A DNA stretch of 64,000 bases. Source: Pyrus communis (Eukaryota; Streptophyta; Magnoliopsida; Rosales; Rosaceae). Made by a program: the position numbers and the translations under genes. This document shows, one piece after another, positions 12,001-22,970 of this stretch (positions are counted from its first letter, which is position 1; each line of letters starts with the position of its first letter). The DNA is taken from positions 22,221,572-22,285,571 of the forward strand of contig NC_084807.1 in the NCBI RefSeq assembly GCF_963583255.1. The letters are read 5' to 3'. The notes under the pieces are model-generated. The model was not told where the DNA came from, did no database searches, and saw nothing but the letters and a program-made list of their open reading frames with translations.

Positions 12001-13059
12001 GAGCTGTATATTGCAGGTTAATCTCTGGTCTGTGATTTCATTTTTTCTTTGGGTGGTTATGTTTTCCAGGTGTTATTTGAGCCAAAGCAATGGGACTACC
12101 TGGTTGATCAATTTAAACAGGAATTCTGCAAGTTATATGGCATGACACTTGAGCCTTTGCTCAATATTTATCTGCAAGCAGGCCTTTCTGCTCTTAAAAC
12201 CCCGTATCCTTTTTCATTTTTTATTTGATACATTGTTCAGTCTTGCCACATTTACCTCTTAGTCAGGATTGTAGTAGGCTTGGTACAGTTAGGTTAAATT
12301 TATATGGAGTTAACTCCCAAAACTTCTTATGCAGAACAAAACTCTAAAGGGGAGGGTGAAACAGCTATAGCATTGTGCACATGGTTATTTGATTAGAATA
12401 GCGACCAAAATATACTCTACTTCACTAGCCATTTTCATTCTTGTGAATACATAGAATGGAGGACATTGACAAGCACTTAATCCATTGTGAAGATCTCGCG
12501 TTATTTCATGTCTCGCTGACTTGAGGGTTGTAAGTCATTAGGTGGTCAGTGGTTTACAACCCAACACTGTAGCTCCCTTTAATGAATTTTGAGCAATTCT
12601 CAATCACCTTCAGTACCTTCAGTGCATGCTTTATAGCTGCTAATTGCATTCAGATATGTAGTTTTGCCCTGACCTGATTCAGATATTGTTATGATGATGA
12701 TTGCACCAAGGAGGATCCACTATCGCAGGAGGGTTTCCGGAAACTAGCCCTGCCCTTACCTTATTCTAAGCAGCATCACTCGAAGCTTGTTTGCTACATA
12801 ACTAAGGAACTAATGGACACAGAGAACCCACCGCAAGTCTTGCCCAACGGCTATGTCTACAGCTCTAAGGTTAGCGTGCATTTTGCGAGTAATTAATGTT
12901 CTTGGTTATTTAGTCTTGAAATATTCTTCTTTAAATTGGTTTGTGTTTTGGCGGCAGGCTCTTGAAGAAATGGCAAGGAAGAATGACGGTAAGATTACTT
13001 GTCCAAGGACAGGCTTGATCTGCAATTACACAGATCTGGTGAAGGCATATATATCGTAA
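9088..13059 (+). CDS. MAEA: MAEA/GID9-type subunit of the GID/CTLH E3 ubiquitin ligase (LisH-CTLH-CRA-RING)
   Basis: Seven coding exons join in frame to 415 residues: 9088-9408, 9729-9923, 10582-10704, 11308-11493, 12070-12203, 12683-12869 and 12958-13059, all with GT-AG introns. After a proline/serine-rich N-terminus comes the helical LKLEHQFLRVPFEYYKK segment. A LisH region follows (RVNRILVDYMLRMSYYDTAV, about residues 138-157), then CTLH (FQEAKKVIEALQNKDVGPAL, about 179-198) and CRA helices (about 215-330). The degenerate C-terminal RING of the Rmd5/MAEA class follows, with LPNGYVYS and ITCPRTGLIC. In eukaryotes this protein pairs with RMD5 to form the catalytic module of the GID/CTLH ligase, acting in nucleus and cytosol. 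The first ATG (9088) was chosen; a second in-frame ATG at 9094 is equally possible. Arabidopsis At3g55070 is the expected orthologue. A partial duplicate of the last two exons lies at 31.2 kb. Confidence 0.92.
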
Positions 13060-13348
13060 ATCTACATACCGTTATCTGTTCAGTCGTTCAAGTTTATTAT
13101 CCATTTATACCGGGATTTGTAACTGTTGTAACGTCCTGTGCTATCTGTACATAAATCCTCCCTTGCCATATTGCGTTCCGGTAATAAGAACTTTTCCCTG
13201 TGATAAAACCTCTACTCCTCTGTAGTCCTCTTGGGCACTTGAAACATGTATATATGCTTTAGATTACGTTTCACCCTTTATTTACAAGTTAAATTTCTTA
13301 ACACTGAATTAAGTTATTTGGCATTCGTTCATCTGAAAAACCAAGTCA

Positions 13349-13474
13349 GAATTTTACATTTACCATTTCTGTATCACCTCTAATAGAGATAGGATCACCT
13401 AATACAAGTAGGTCTCATTTCTATTAGAGAGGTTGTACAAATATGTTATACAAAATGAGGTAAGTGTGGAATTC
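13349..13474. repeat. Palindromic MITE, copy 1 of 3
   Basis: An inverted repeat of about 50 bases per arm centres on CACCTCTAATAGAGA and TCTATTAGAGAGGT. Outer arm ends pair GAATTTTACATTTACC with GGTAAGTGTGGAATTC. Copies with the same flanks lie near 18.65 and 31.9 kb, so the palindrome was probably copied with its surroundings. Confidence 0.6.
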
Positions 13475-14358
13475 TTGTTTCAAGATATAGAATGATAAGT
13501 TGCGTATTTTGTGATCACGTTGAGATGTTCAAATAGTAAGTTGTTTTAACAGCGAACTTTACATGAGTGATGAATTGCCCTGGTGGTCAGTGCAAGACAT
13601 GTTTTGAAATTACAATAACATGACATTAGAATCATAGTTTTAATAATGCTTTATTGATCATTGTGCTTAAACTATCTTTGTGCCTTAATGCTTCGTGATC
13701 ATTAAGATGTTTAGATAAATAATTGGATGCAATTTATGTTGGAATGTCACTATGAAATTGAGGAATGCTTCTTATGGCTAATAATTGTATGTTCACTTAG
13801 GGTGAATGCCACGTCTTAACGGTTGCATGGTTTTTCAAGGGATTTTCACGAAGCACAATGAGTTATGCATGTATACATTTGATCTAAATGCCAAAGACGG
13901 ATTGCATGTTGAATATACGTTATAGCTTGAACGACACAAGTAGAATATGCATAAGGAAAACCTAACATTTAAAGTTGCATGTGTAATTCATAAGTAATTG
14001 GTAAAATCACGTAGGATTGTTTGCTGTTACCTTTTACCTTTGTTTTTTCCAAAACAATTTACTTTTCTTTGTATTGCCAATTTTCATTAAAAGTTTAATT
14101 CAATTGTTTTATTTTCGTTTTTATTATTTTAAATTCTAAAATCAACTTTTTCCAAACTTTATTTTAAGTAATTAATTTAGATTTGGTTTTAAAGACAAAT
14201 AATTCATTAAATCTATTTGGAGAACGAATATGAGTTGTTTATACTACAATTACTTTTTACTCTTACAAGTATTTTTAGGTGGTTTTATCCATACTTTACA
14301 GGGGTTAAAAATCTTATCACATGTTGATAAAACGTGAGCACTCTACTTTTAGTTGAGT

Positions 14359-14492
14359 AATGTTATTTACACATTTATTTTTATTTCTTACGCACTTATT
14401 TTTGGTTGTCAGATTAAATGAATTAAAAAAGATTAATGATAAAAAATTAATAAAAACATGTGAAAAGTAAAAATAAATGTAAATAGCACTTT
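14359..14492. repeat. MITE with terminal inverted repeats
   Basis: AATGTTATTTACACATTTAT at the left pairs with ATAAATGTAAATAGCACTTT at the right, making arms of about 30 bases around an AT-rich centre. A related design, with CACACACCCC arms, lies at 58.6 kb. Target duplication was not resolved. Confidence 0.5.
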
Positions 14493-14829
14493 CATTCTAG
14501 TTATACAGCGCTTAGTTCATTGAAATTCCACTCAAGTACTCCTCCCTGCAGTTAGTCAAAGTTAACAGAAACTACTATTTCACTCTCTTTTTTTTGTCAA
14601 ACTGACAACTTTACTCTCCGACTCGTTTGGTTCTGAGATCTGGTTTTACAGTGAGGAATGGTTGCATCTTCATTGGAGACTATTGCCCATGTTATTAGGT
14701 TCCCCTTCTCTCTCATGCTCCACCCTGTAGAATGCATCGTTGAAGAACTTGTTCACACGAAAAACCAAATCAGTTTAGCTATAAATAAATATAGTCCACA
14801 GCTCGGATATATCCAAATAAGTTCGACTT

Positions 14830-16356
14830 ATGGCTAACTCCCAAGTAACTTTAGATGTGGAGAACCCCGAAGCAAATGCTGAAATAACTCTACTTGTGGA
14901 GAGCTCGCGGTTGGATGGGGGGGGGAACTTGCAGGATTTGTAGTTCCTGCGGGTTTGCTGTTTCGCTGGATCCTTCCAAAGTGGAAAAAGATATTCATAA
15001 TCTCATGTCGACATTATTATTCAATTTTATCTAGGTACGCAAGTACTCTTCGCACTGAATTAAATGATTTCGTTTCACAAACTGCTTCAAAGTTAAATTC
15101 TTATAGTATTTTTTTCTTTTTTCCCGGTGATCAACCAAAATAGTTGAGACGATTTGGAGGTCATACATTCTGGTTGACATTTTAGCTATTCTTCCACTTC
15201 CACAGGTAAAGAGAAGCCCTTTTTGTGGAGTTGACTGTTTTCATCTCTCTCTTTGTTTACTTCTTTTGCTGGGGAGGTTCACTTTTCTTTTTTTTTTTTT
15301 TTTTTGGAGAAACCTCGACGGCACAAGCGATATTTTAACTGTTCTCATCTCTCTTTTTGTTACTCTCATGGAGAATTCCTTGTAGTTATGTGCAAATTAC
15401 ACTTCATGCTTGAGGTTTTGTGTCTGTTAACAATATAGATCAGATTCATCAACACAACGCGATATATTTGAAAACAGGGCTGTAGCACCAGTTAATATAT
15501 TATAGATGATTTGATATTCTTCTCACGCACGTCATAAGGGTTTCAATTTAACTGCTGGTTTAAACATTGTATCGTGTCCAGGTAGTAATTCTCCTATTTT
15601 TCGCAGAAGTGGAAGGCTGGAGAGCTTTGAATACCAATATGCCTATTAATATTTTTGCACTATTGCAATACGTACCACGGGTTCTTCGCATCTACTTCTC
15701 GTGTAAGGAACTCAAAGAGGGTCCCGATGGAGAGATTGCACTATGGGTTAAATGTGTATTCAATTTCTTTTTGTACATCCTTGGTAGTCATGTAAGTTTT
15801 TCTCATCAAGTTGAGGTACCATTCTTTAATTGGATTTAGGTCAGCGCTTTAGGGTTTTCTAAGTCAAAATTTTAATTAACACACTATGACAACAATTACA
15901 AACATATACTTAGTTTATATCCTTGCAAAAATAATCTCATCATTTTTAACCTTGTGAATAAATGAAATATATATCGCAGTCTCTCGTTAATAAGTATGAT
16001 AAATTTTACTTGTTTGTTTATTGGGTAATCGGAGCCTTTTGGTACTTTTTTGCTATTCAACGAATGACAGCTTGCAAGATGCATGTCAAATTGAAAATGG
16101 ATGTGAACCTAGTACTTTTTTGTTTTTTGAGGTAAAATGAACCTGGTACTTTTATATGCTCTGATAACCCAGTTCAGAAATATATACGACATTTCTAACC
16201 GGCTTAATTATGCCCTTTAAATCCACCAAATGCAACGGTTTTTGATTTTGGTATATTTGTTGATGTCCTTGAATCTGGTATATCCGAGTCAACAGATCAT
16301 CCGCAAAAATTCTCCACCTGTTTTTAGTGGGGCCTTTGAAATTTGAGGTTTGTAAG
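14830..16356 (+). pseudogene. CNGC pseudogene A (degenerate cyclic nucleotide-gated channel)
   Basis: Remnants of CNGC exons stay in order but not in frame. An exon-1-like start at 14830 (MANSQVTLDVENPEANAEI) matches the N-terminus of the copy at 36375 but runs into a stop. A transmembrane-entry remnant (WILPKWKKIFIISC) lies near 14970-15015. The exon-2 end (ILVDILAILPLPQ) ends at 15205 followed by GT. The S4-S5 exon 15582-15791 is intact, with AG and GT borders and 70 codons (VVILLFFAEVEGWRALNTNM through NFFLYILGSH). The next exon survives as 16022-16111 (WYFFAIQRMTACKMHVKLK type) and, after a break, as a stop-ridden segment at 16180-16356. Pore, S6 and nucleotide-binding exons are absent; a kinase pseudogene follows. 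Not expected to make a channel. Confidence 0.8.
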
Positions 16357-16859
16357 TATGCATGCAAATGAATTTGCCTAGCTAGTTCCGTTGATGAGTT
16401 CAAATGTCGTTGCAATTCAATTATGAATTTGTTTGTTACATATAGATAACTAACGACCTGATCCCGAGCTACCTGTTTTAAATTAATAGACATATATGCA
16501 ATCAGAAGCTGCATGCAAAATTAAAATTAAAATTGAACGGAAGGTGGAAGAAAAAGGTCCAGAGGTATCATTGTGCTTATCTGAGAATCTCATATTCATC
16601 CCAAAAACCGCAAAGGATAACGTCAAGTCACAGATTATGAGAGCACTCCAAAAATAACTAAGGGTAAAAGTAGCGGTTGCAGTTTTCCTCTGTTAATTGT
16701 CATAATAACAAAGGGTACAAAAACGAGGGCTTCACGGGTTACATAAAAAAATACAATCTCTCATCGAAGAACACTAGTTGCTTCCCTGACAATTTATTCG
16801 GTATGTACTTCTAGCTATGTATATATTGTCAAATCGGTTGTGATTTTTCAATCATGTGC

Positions 16860-17870
16860 AGGTATCAGGGTAAGCTTTCTTTGTTTAGCGGTTGGAATCT
16901 TTTTCATTACATTGCAGAATGAAGAGAAGAGACCTAGCGGAGAGATACTTTAAGCAAAATGGTGGTCCACTTCTACTGCAAAAACTAGCTACTTATTGTG
17001 GATCACATCAGTCGCTATCCAGAATCTTTACTTCAGACGAGTTTAGTAAGGCCACAAAAAATTACAATGCAAGTCGAATTCTTGTTGGAGGCTCTGGAAC
17101 TGTTTATAAAGGAGTACTACCATATGATAGTAAAATAGTCGCCATAAAGAAGTATAAATTTATCTCTGAGGCTCATGGTCATGAGTTTGCTAATATTATA
17201 ATTGTTCTTTCTCAAATCTATGACAGAAATTTGGTCAAACTTGTGGGTTGTTGGTTAGAGACAGAAGTGCCTTTACTGGTTTACGAGTTCATCCCCAACG
17301 GCAATCTTTATGAACACATTCATAGTACGAAAGGATTGCCATGGGATTACTCCATGTCAATGCCAATCCTGCACAGGAATTTGAAGACAACTAAGATACT
17401 ACTAGATGAGGATTACACGGCAAAGGTGTCGGGCTTTGCAACTTCAGATTTGGTTCCTGAAGATCAAGACCAAGTATCAGCTGTAGTGATAAATAAACGC
17501 GGATACTTGGACCCTGAATATCTTTATACAAACATGCAAACAGAGAAGAGCGACGTCTATAGCTTTGGAGTTCTGCTAGCGGAGCTGCTAACAAGCAAAG
17601 TGGCATATTCTTATGACGGGCCCAAGGGAGAGAGACACTTAGCAACCCTCTTTGTTCTTTCAGTGAACAGTGTCGGTGGAATGAAATACTTGATACTGAA
17701 ATAATAAAGGAGAGAAATTTTGAGACAGCTGAGAAAGTGGCTGGTCTCGTTAAAAGATGTTTAAGGTTTAAGAGGAAAGGAAAGACCTTCCATGAAAAAT
17801 GTAGCCATGAAGCTTGAGGGATTAATGCAGATTATGGCAAACAACCCAGCTGGGGAAGAGGCTGTTTAAT
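16860..17870 (+). pseudogene. Wall-associated receptor kinase-like (WAKL) pseudogene
   Basis: The main frame (16914-17702) reads like the cytoplasmic part of WAK-like kinases: KRRDLAERYFKQNGG, FTSDEFSKATKNYNASRIL, TVYKGVL and VAIKKYKF (with the VAIK lysine), then LVYEFIPNGNLYEH. The transmembrane segment (FLCLAVGIFFITL) lies just upstream in another frame. About 25 residues before the catalytic loop are deleted. HRD has become HRN and DFG has become GFA, so both key aspartates are gone. GYLDPEY and KSDVYSFGVLLAELL remain. A frameshift near 17660 ends the frame early; the expected C-terminus (ERNFETAEKVAGLVKRCL) continues in another frame to about 17870 with a further stop. The extracellular domain is missing. 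It lies beside CNGC pseudogene A with no clear boundary. Confidence 0.8.
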
Positions 17871-18606
17871 TATAATCGACTTGTTCATGGTGATAAAATT
17901 ATGTATTTGGTTTTTTTTTTTTTCGTTAATGAAATAAAGTTATGTATTTGACAAAAAAAAAAAAAATGTTACATAACTTTTTCTTGTTTGCATGCATGTA
18001 CTAGCTGATTTAACCTTTTCAAAGTTGGCGTTAAATAATTTTAATGATTATGATCTCAACTGTTCATACATATATAATTGTTTCAATCACTCAAAAATCA
18101 ATTAGGTGCACAACCATTTGCTAGCTACATCAGAGATCAATTACTGGTCATATGAATTTTATTTTTTTGGTAAAAATTGTTATTAGATTCCAATATATAT
18201 AAAATTACTACTAATGGGTTCTTCCCACGTCATAACAAATTGTTGGTAGGCCCTCCAACCACATCAAGGACAGAATTGCGAGAGGGTGACTTGATTTTGT
18301 TGGGCCTCAAGGCCACCTCCTCCTTGGTGCAGGTTTTGTCAACTCCACCTTTCCTTTCTCAATGCAAAGTTGTTGGAAGTATAAATTGCTTCAACAGTTT
18401 TAGATTGCTTCAATATTTTTAGAGAAATTTGATATTAGTCTAATTTTATGCCCCAGTATTAGAATTAGTCTAACTTTGGGCACTTGAAACATTTATATAT
18501 GCTTAGATTACGTTTCACCTTTTATTTTCAAAGTTAAATTTCTTAATGGTGTAGTAAATAATATAGCATTCCTTAAGCTGAAAAAACCAGGTCATTTCAA
18601 GATGAG

Positions 18607-18715
18607 TAATATTACACTTACTACATTTGTATCACCTCTAATAGAGAGGATCAACCAATACAAGTAGGTCTCATTTTTATTAGAGAGGTGATACAAATAT
18701 GGTAAGTAACATAAT
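18607..18715. repeat. Palindromic MITE, copy 2 of 3
   Basis: The arms pair ATTTGTATCACCTCTAATAG with the reverse of TATTAGAGAGGTGATACAAA. Flanks match those around 13.4 and 31.9 kb. Confidence 0.6.
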
Positions 18716-18782
18716 ATGTGATCACGTTGAGATGTTCAAATGGCAAGTTGTCTTAACTGCACACTTTACATGAGAGATGGAT

Positions 18783-18973
18783 GTCGTGGTGGTCAGAGCC
18801 TTCATCTTCAAATCACTACATCTTGGATTCAAATTGTTCCCTCTGCCCGTTCTGTAGTAGATTAGTGCTAAATATCATTTGTAATTAACAAAAATGCAAA
18901 TTGGCTAGTCTATTGTGGGGCTTAGCCCACCCTTACTCTTTAGTGTAGATAATATTGTTTATTAAAAAAAATT
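18783..18973 (+). mobile_element. tRNA-derived SINE
   Basis: The 5' part resembles a Pol III head (GTCGTGGTGGTCAGAGCC), with a B-box-like GGATTCAAATT at 18825-18835. The 3' end has CTTAGCCCACCCTTACTC and TTAGTGTAGATAATATTG and finishes in an A run, as in plant SINEs of the Au-like type. A target duplication was not resolved. Confidence 0.6.
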
Positions 18974-19554
18974 GCAAATTTTACCAATGGACCTACTCAT
19001 TAATTCTAAATAGCAGAAACCACCGCTTCTAGTTAAACTTATCGATCATTTAATCATTTTTTGTAAATTTATACTATTATGGAAAGAAATTTATAAAAAT
19101 TGGAAAGTTTAAATAAAATTAAAAATTAAAAAAAAAACACAAACACACAAGGTTTTCAACTCATGACCTCCTGCTTAATATTAAGGAGAAGAAACCACCT
19201 TAAACTTCTTGATCATTTAACTAGATCTTATAAATTTATACTCTTGTAAAAACATATCAATATACCGCTCTAATACTTTTGGTGCCCCTGATTTTTTGAG
19301 GCCCCAGACGATCGTCCTACTGCCACTGGGCCTAGGCTGGCCCTGGTTATAGAAATCAAACTCAGGATGCTTGATTCCTATATATAGGAATCACACTCAC
19401 TTAAACCACTGTGGAAGACCTAAGTGAGAGGTCTTAGATTGAACTTTTGCAAATATCGAATTTGATACCAAATATTTGTTAGCCTATTGTAAAGTTTAGC
19501 CAACTCCTTCCTTTAATATAAGTGAATTAATGATATAATTAATTACATAAAATG

Positions 19555-20060
19555 TGGTTAAATGTGGACTACTACACAAAGATGTTGTGTGAATATGTGT
19601 TGTACAATAAACTTGAATTACATCAGTTGTCAGATTAATTTGGTTTCAAATGCGGATGGGGATTCGAATCCTCTTTATGAGGATCTCAGATATCACTTCA
19701 TCATGTCCATTCATCGTACATCATGCAGTCAATTTTCATCAGGTACAGTTTGTGTTGAATTTTAAATAAAAAAATTCAAAATGATTTTTAATCGCAGGAT
19801 GACAAATGAATGAACGCGATGAAATGATCTCTGGGATCCTGACAAAGAGGATCCGAATAGGATCCTATTCCTTTCAAATAGGTAGTATTGCATGCATCTT
19901 CAATTACAAATTTCACCTTCACTTTACATCCGACAACTAACATGTGTGCACTTTTACCCGGCCTAAATGAGTGACTTTAAAATTTTATGAAATATTGTTA
20001 ACAAATGCATTATAAGGACAGTATCAATAAATACTCGATCATTATAAAATTAACATTATA
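19555..20060 (+). repeat. Dispersed repeat module, copy 1 of 3
   Basis: Starting at GTGGACTACTACACAAAGAT and running through TGTACAATAAACTTGAATTA to AAATACTCGATCATTATAAA, this segment recurs at 30720-31215 and partly at 34436-34700. The 30.7-kb copy abuts the duplicated MAEA exons directly, so the module may mark a segmental duplication edge. Nature unknown. Confidence 0.5.
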
Positions 20061-20279
20061 AATATAAAACAAGAACACTAAATAAATATATTAAAAAAAA
20101 ACTAATTAAAAGAATTTGAAAACTTTTAGTTTTAACAAAAAAATCATGTTATAAGTTTATTTAATGGTTAGTACAAATCTAACATTAAACCAGCCTAATA
20201 AGATTGGTTCAAGCAATTAGTTTCCAATTTTACCCTTGACTTCTAGTCTTTGCTCGTTTAATATTCTCAACCTTTCTCA

Positions 20280-20610
20280 GGCCTGGTTTGGTATTGAGGT
20301 GATTTTGAAAAAAACTGGTATAAAAAAAAAGCTGGGAGCTGTTTTTGTATTTTGTAAACATTCAGCTTCAGTTTTTTTTCATAGTTTTGAGTGAAAAAAA
20401 GCAAAAAACAAGAAGCTGCAAAACTTAGCTTTGAAAAATCGGCTTTTTTTCACATTTGTTTCACATAAAAGTTTACCAAACACTATAATATTTTTTTTTT
20501 TTTTCAAAAGCACATTTACAAAAAAGTTTACCAAACACTCTGCTGTTTTATTTCACAGCTGCTTGCCAAAACAATTTTTTTTCAAATAACAGCAATACCA
20601 AAACCAACCC
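20280..20610. mobile_element. hAT-like MITE
   Basis: The termini GGCCTGGTTTGGTATTG and CAATACCAAAACCAACCC are imperfect inverted repeats. The interior is A/T-rich with repeated GTTTACCAAACACT words. The design matches common dicot hAT-type MITEs. The flanking duplication was not resolved. Confidence 0.5.
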
Positions 20611-21430
20611 TCATTCTCTTCGTCTAATCTCTACTATCGTATTTATTCTCAATTTGATTCCAATTTCACCATTTTGCAATTGAATCGATCGAATCGATCG
20701 AATCTCTCCCTCCCTCTCTCTCGATCTCTACCCAATCTACGTTTTCGTACCCTGCTACAGTTTGAGCCTTGAGGTGCCCAAGCAAATATACAAAGCAGTT
20801 CCTCCATTGTCGAAGAGAAATGAGCAAAGGGACGAGGAATGGCGGCCACCCTTTTGCTCGTCGGAAATTGCCATTGAGAGTGAGGATTCCGCCCCTATGA
20901 TCTTTCGACCCTGTCGGAATCTGGGTTTGCTTTTGGTTTGCAGCGCTGCGTTAATGCCGCTGCGTTTATTTATTTATTTTTAAAATGCACAAGCCCTTCT
21001 GATGTTTCTAGCAGGAATTGTGGTCATCTATAGAAGGTTTGCTACTGCGCTTCAGCAATATGCCGCCCATTAGCGGTAGAAAGTTGAAACTTAGATGGAG
21101 AAGACTAGAGAGAGAAAGAGAAGACCAAGATAGAAAATGATGATGGATGTAGAGAACACATGGGTTATGGAGAGTAGTTTTCTTATTTTAAAAATGTAGA
21201 TTCAATAAAATATTGTAGTCTAATAAGGTGATTGATTTGATTTACAATAAAAAATAATAATTTTAGAAGGAAAAAACTTTGTTTTTCTGTTGGGACACAG
21301 TTTTTTTATTTATGCATTTTTTATATACCAAAAAAATAGTGTAAAAATGTAATAGGTTCCACCGGTGCCAAACTTATTCAAATATGCATGGCCGGAAGGT
21401 GTGAAAACTATAAGGTAATGTATACGCTTC

Positions 21431-22951
21431 TGTTGACTCTAAAAATTATAAAGCTTACGTGGCGCGTTAGCTGAGTAACTAATAAGCTAATTACGTCATT
21501 CGGTTGAATGCGGGGCATGCCAACTCGTCGGTCGAGCTCGGCCGAGGAGTAAAATTTGTTGATGTTGCGTTGAGCGCGTTGCTGACTTCTTTATCTTGTG
21601 ACTGCAGCCAAGGAAGGAACAAATCTCGACCTTTGGATTCTCAAGCCTGAAGACAAGGCTGCTAGTTCTGCGAAGCTCACGAATCGTCGACATCGGATTC
21701 AATCACGGTAATTATATTCATGAGAGTATAAGCACGTCGAATCGACACCAAATTACATGGACACAAGTATTCAAAGGTAATGTGTGTCTTGATGGTAAAT
21801 GTGGTTCGGCCCTTAGAATGCCGAACTCTAAAACTCACTTGGGAGTCCCAATCATAAAACCACTCGGCGTTTAATGCGCCGAATGTCGTAACTAGTAACA
21901 CCTTACTTCGCCGAAAAGGCTAATAAGATGACCTCTGCCAACAAGGATTCAAAAACCCTTCTCGACCGAGACTTGGATAGGTAACCAGTCGGCCTCGACG
22001 CAGTGCTGTTTATCCAAATTGAAGGTGCTCATCGGTCGGCTGATTCTACGGCAACACTGTTGTTTATCCAAACTGAAGGTGTTCGCCGGTTGCCTTCACA
22101 GTGTTGTTTATCCAAACTGAGGATGTGTTGGCGAAAAAAGAAAATAAAAAAATCTCAAGATGTTTGAGAGGTTTGCGCAGGGCAGTTGTGTGCTGAATTC
22201 GAGGTCCTTTGAATGATGCCCGTTGCACTGTATTTATAGAGTCTTGAATACCCAAGCCGTGCAAACCAATCCTAATTGCATTGTGACTCTGAGTCTTTAT
22301 TTGTTGATGATGACCACGCACTTATCCCATGCATAATCACTATAATTAAATAAAGCTCTGAAAACTTTATCTCATATGCATATAAGTCCACGCCTTATCA
22401 CCTCAACCAAAGCTTGAACCCATCTTTTCCATCCTGACCTTCCAATTCAATCCTATTTGCGTCATCACCATCATTCAAAATCCACGTGATGCAGTCCCAC
22501 TTTAACTCTACATCTTGCATGCAATCCCACCTTTTCCTGGATGTGATAATGCATGCAATTTCATTAACCCCATTTAATTAAAATACTTGGCATCCTGCCA
22601 AGATACTCGGTGGCTATGATTCTTCCATATCTACACATGTTGTTTGAACTCCTCCGTGCTTGAATTATTAGAAGATAATCTCCCAATATGCTTAAAAACT
22701 CTAGCACGAGAATCCAGAACAGATCCGTGGAGGAAGAGAAGTCCTTGACTTCAATCTTCACTCTTCAAGCTCATTTTAATATTTTTCACAAGATAATTAC
22801 TACAATAATCCGATAGTTATAATATCTAGAAGAATATTAGAAACAAGCCTAATTGGGTACAAAGTTGATCACATTCCAACATCTAGAATTCTTCATAATC
22901 ATCCGACGGTCTCGATTGCTTGTGCCGAAAATGTAAAATCGGGTCCAAACA
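21431..22951 (-). repeat. 3' LTR (minus orientation)
   Basis: Read on plus, it begins TGTTGACTCT and ends GGGTCCAAACA. A TATA box lies at 22231-22239 in minus sense. Just upstream on plus (about 21995-22125) a unit with GTTTATCCAAACTGAAG is repeated three times. Confidence 0.9.
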
Positions 22952-22970
22952 TTGCCCCCCAGTTTTCTTA
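22952..22970 (-). other. Polypurine tract of the LTR element
   Basis: On the minus strand the sequence reads AGAAAACTGGGGGGCAA directly before the TG that opens the LTR. This is the expected position and composition for plus-strand priming. Confidence 0.75.

Larger units (their letters stand above)
13060..14829. other. MAEA 3' flank and intergenic spacer
   Basis: The first 500 bases hold the MAEA 3' UTR and a downstream segment that recurs, with the exons, at 31538-32110 and, without them, at about 18470-18790. Two palindromic repeats lie within (13349-13474 and 14359-14492). No other gene is seen. Confidence 0.6.
17871..21430. other. Repeat-rich intergenic region
   Basis: This region holds a copy of the MAEA downstream segment (about 18470-18790), SINE-like sequences (18783-18973 and, degenerate, 19390-19520), a repeat module (19555-20060) and a MITE (20280-20610). 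At 20640-20990 a C/T-rich leader-like sequence is followed by a 73-codon frame with no recognised similarity. I see no supported gene. Confidence 0.5.
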
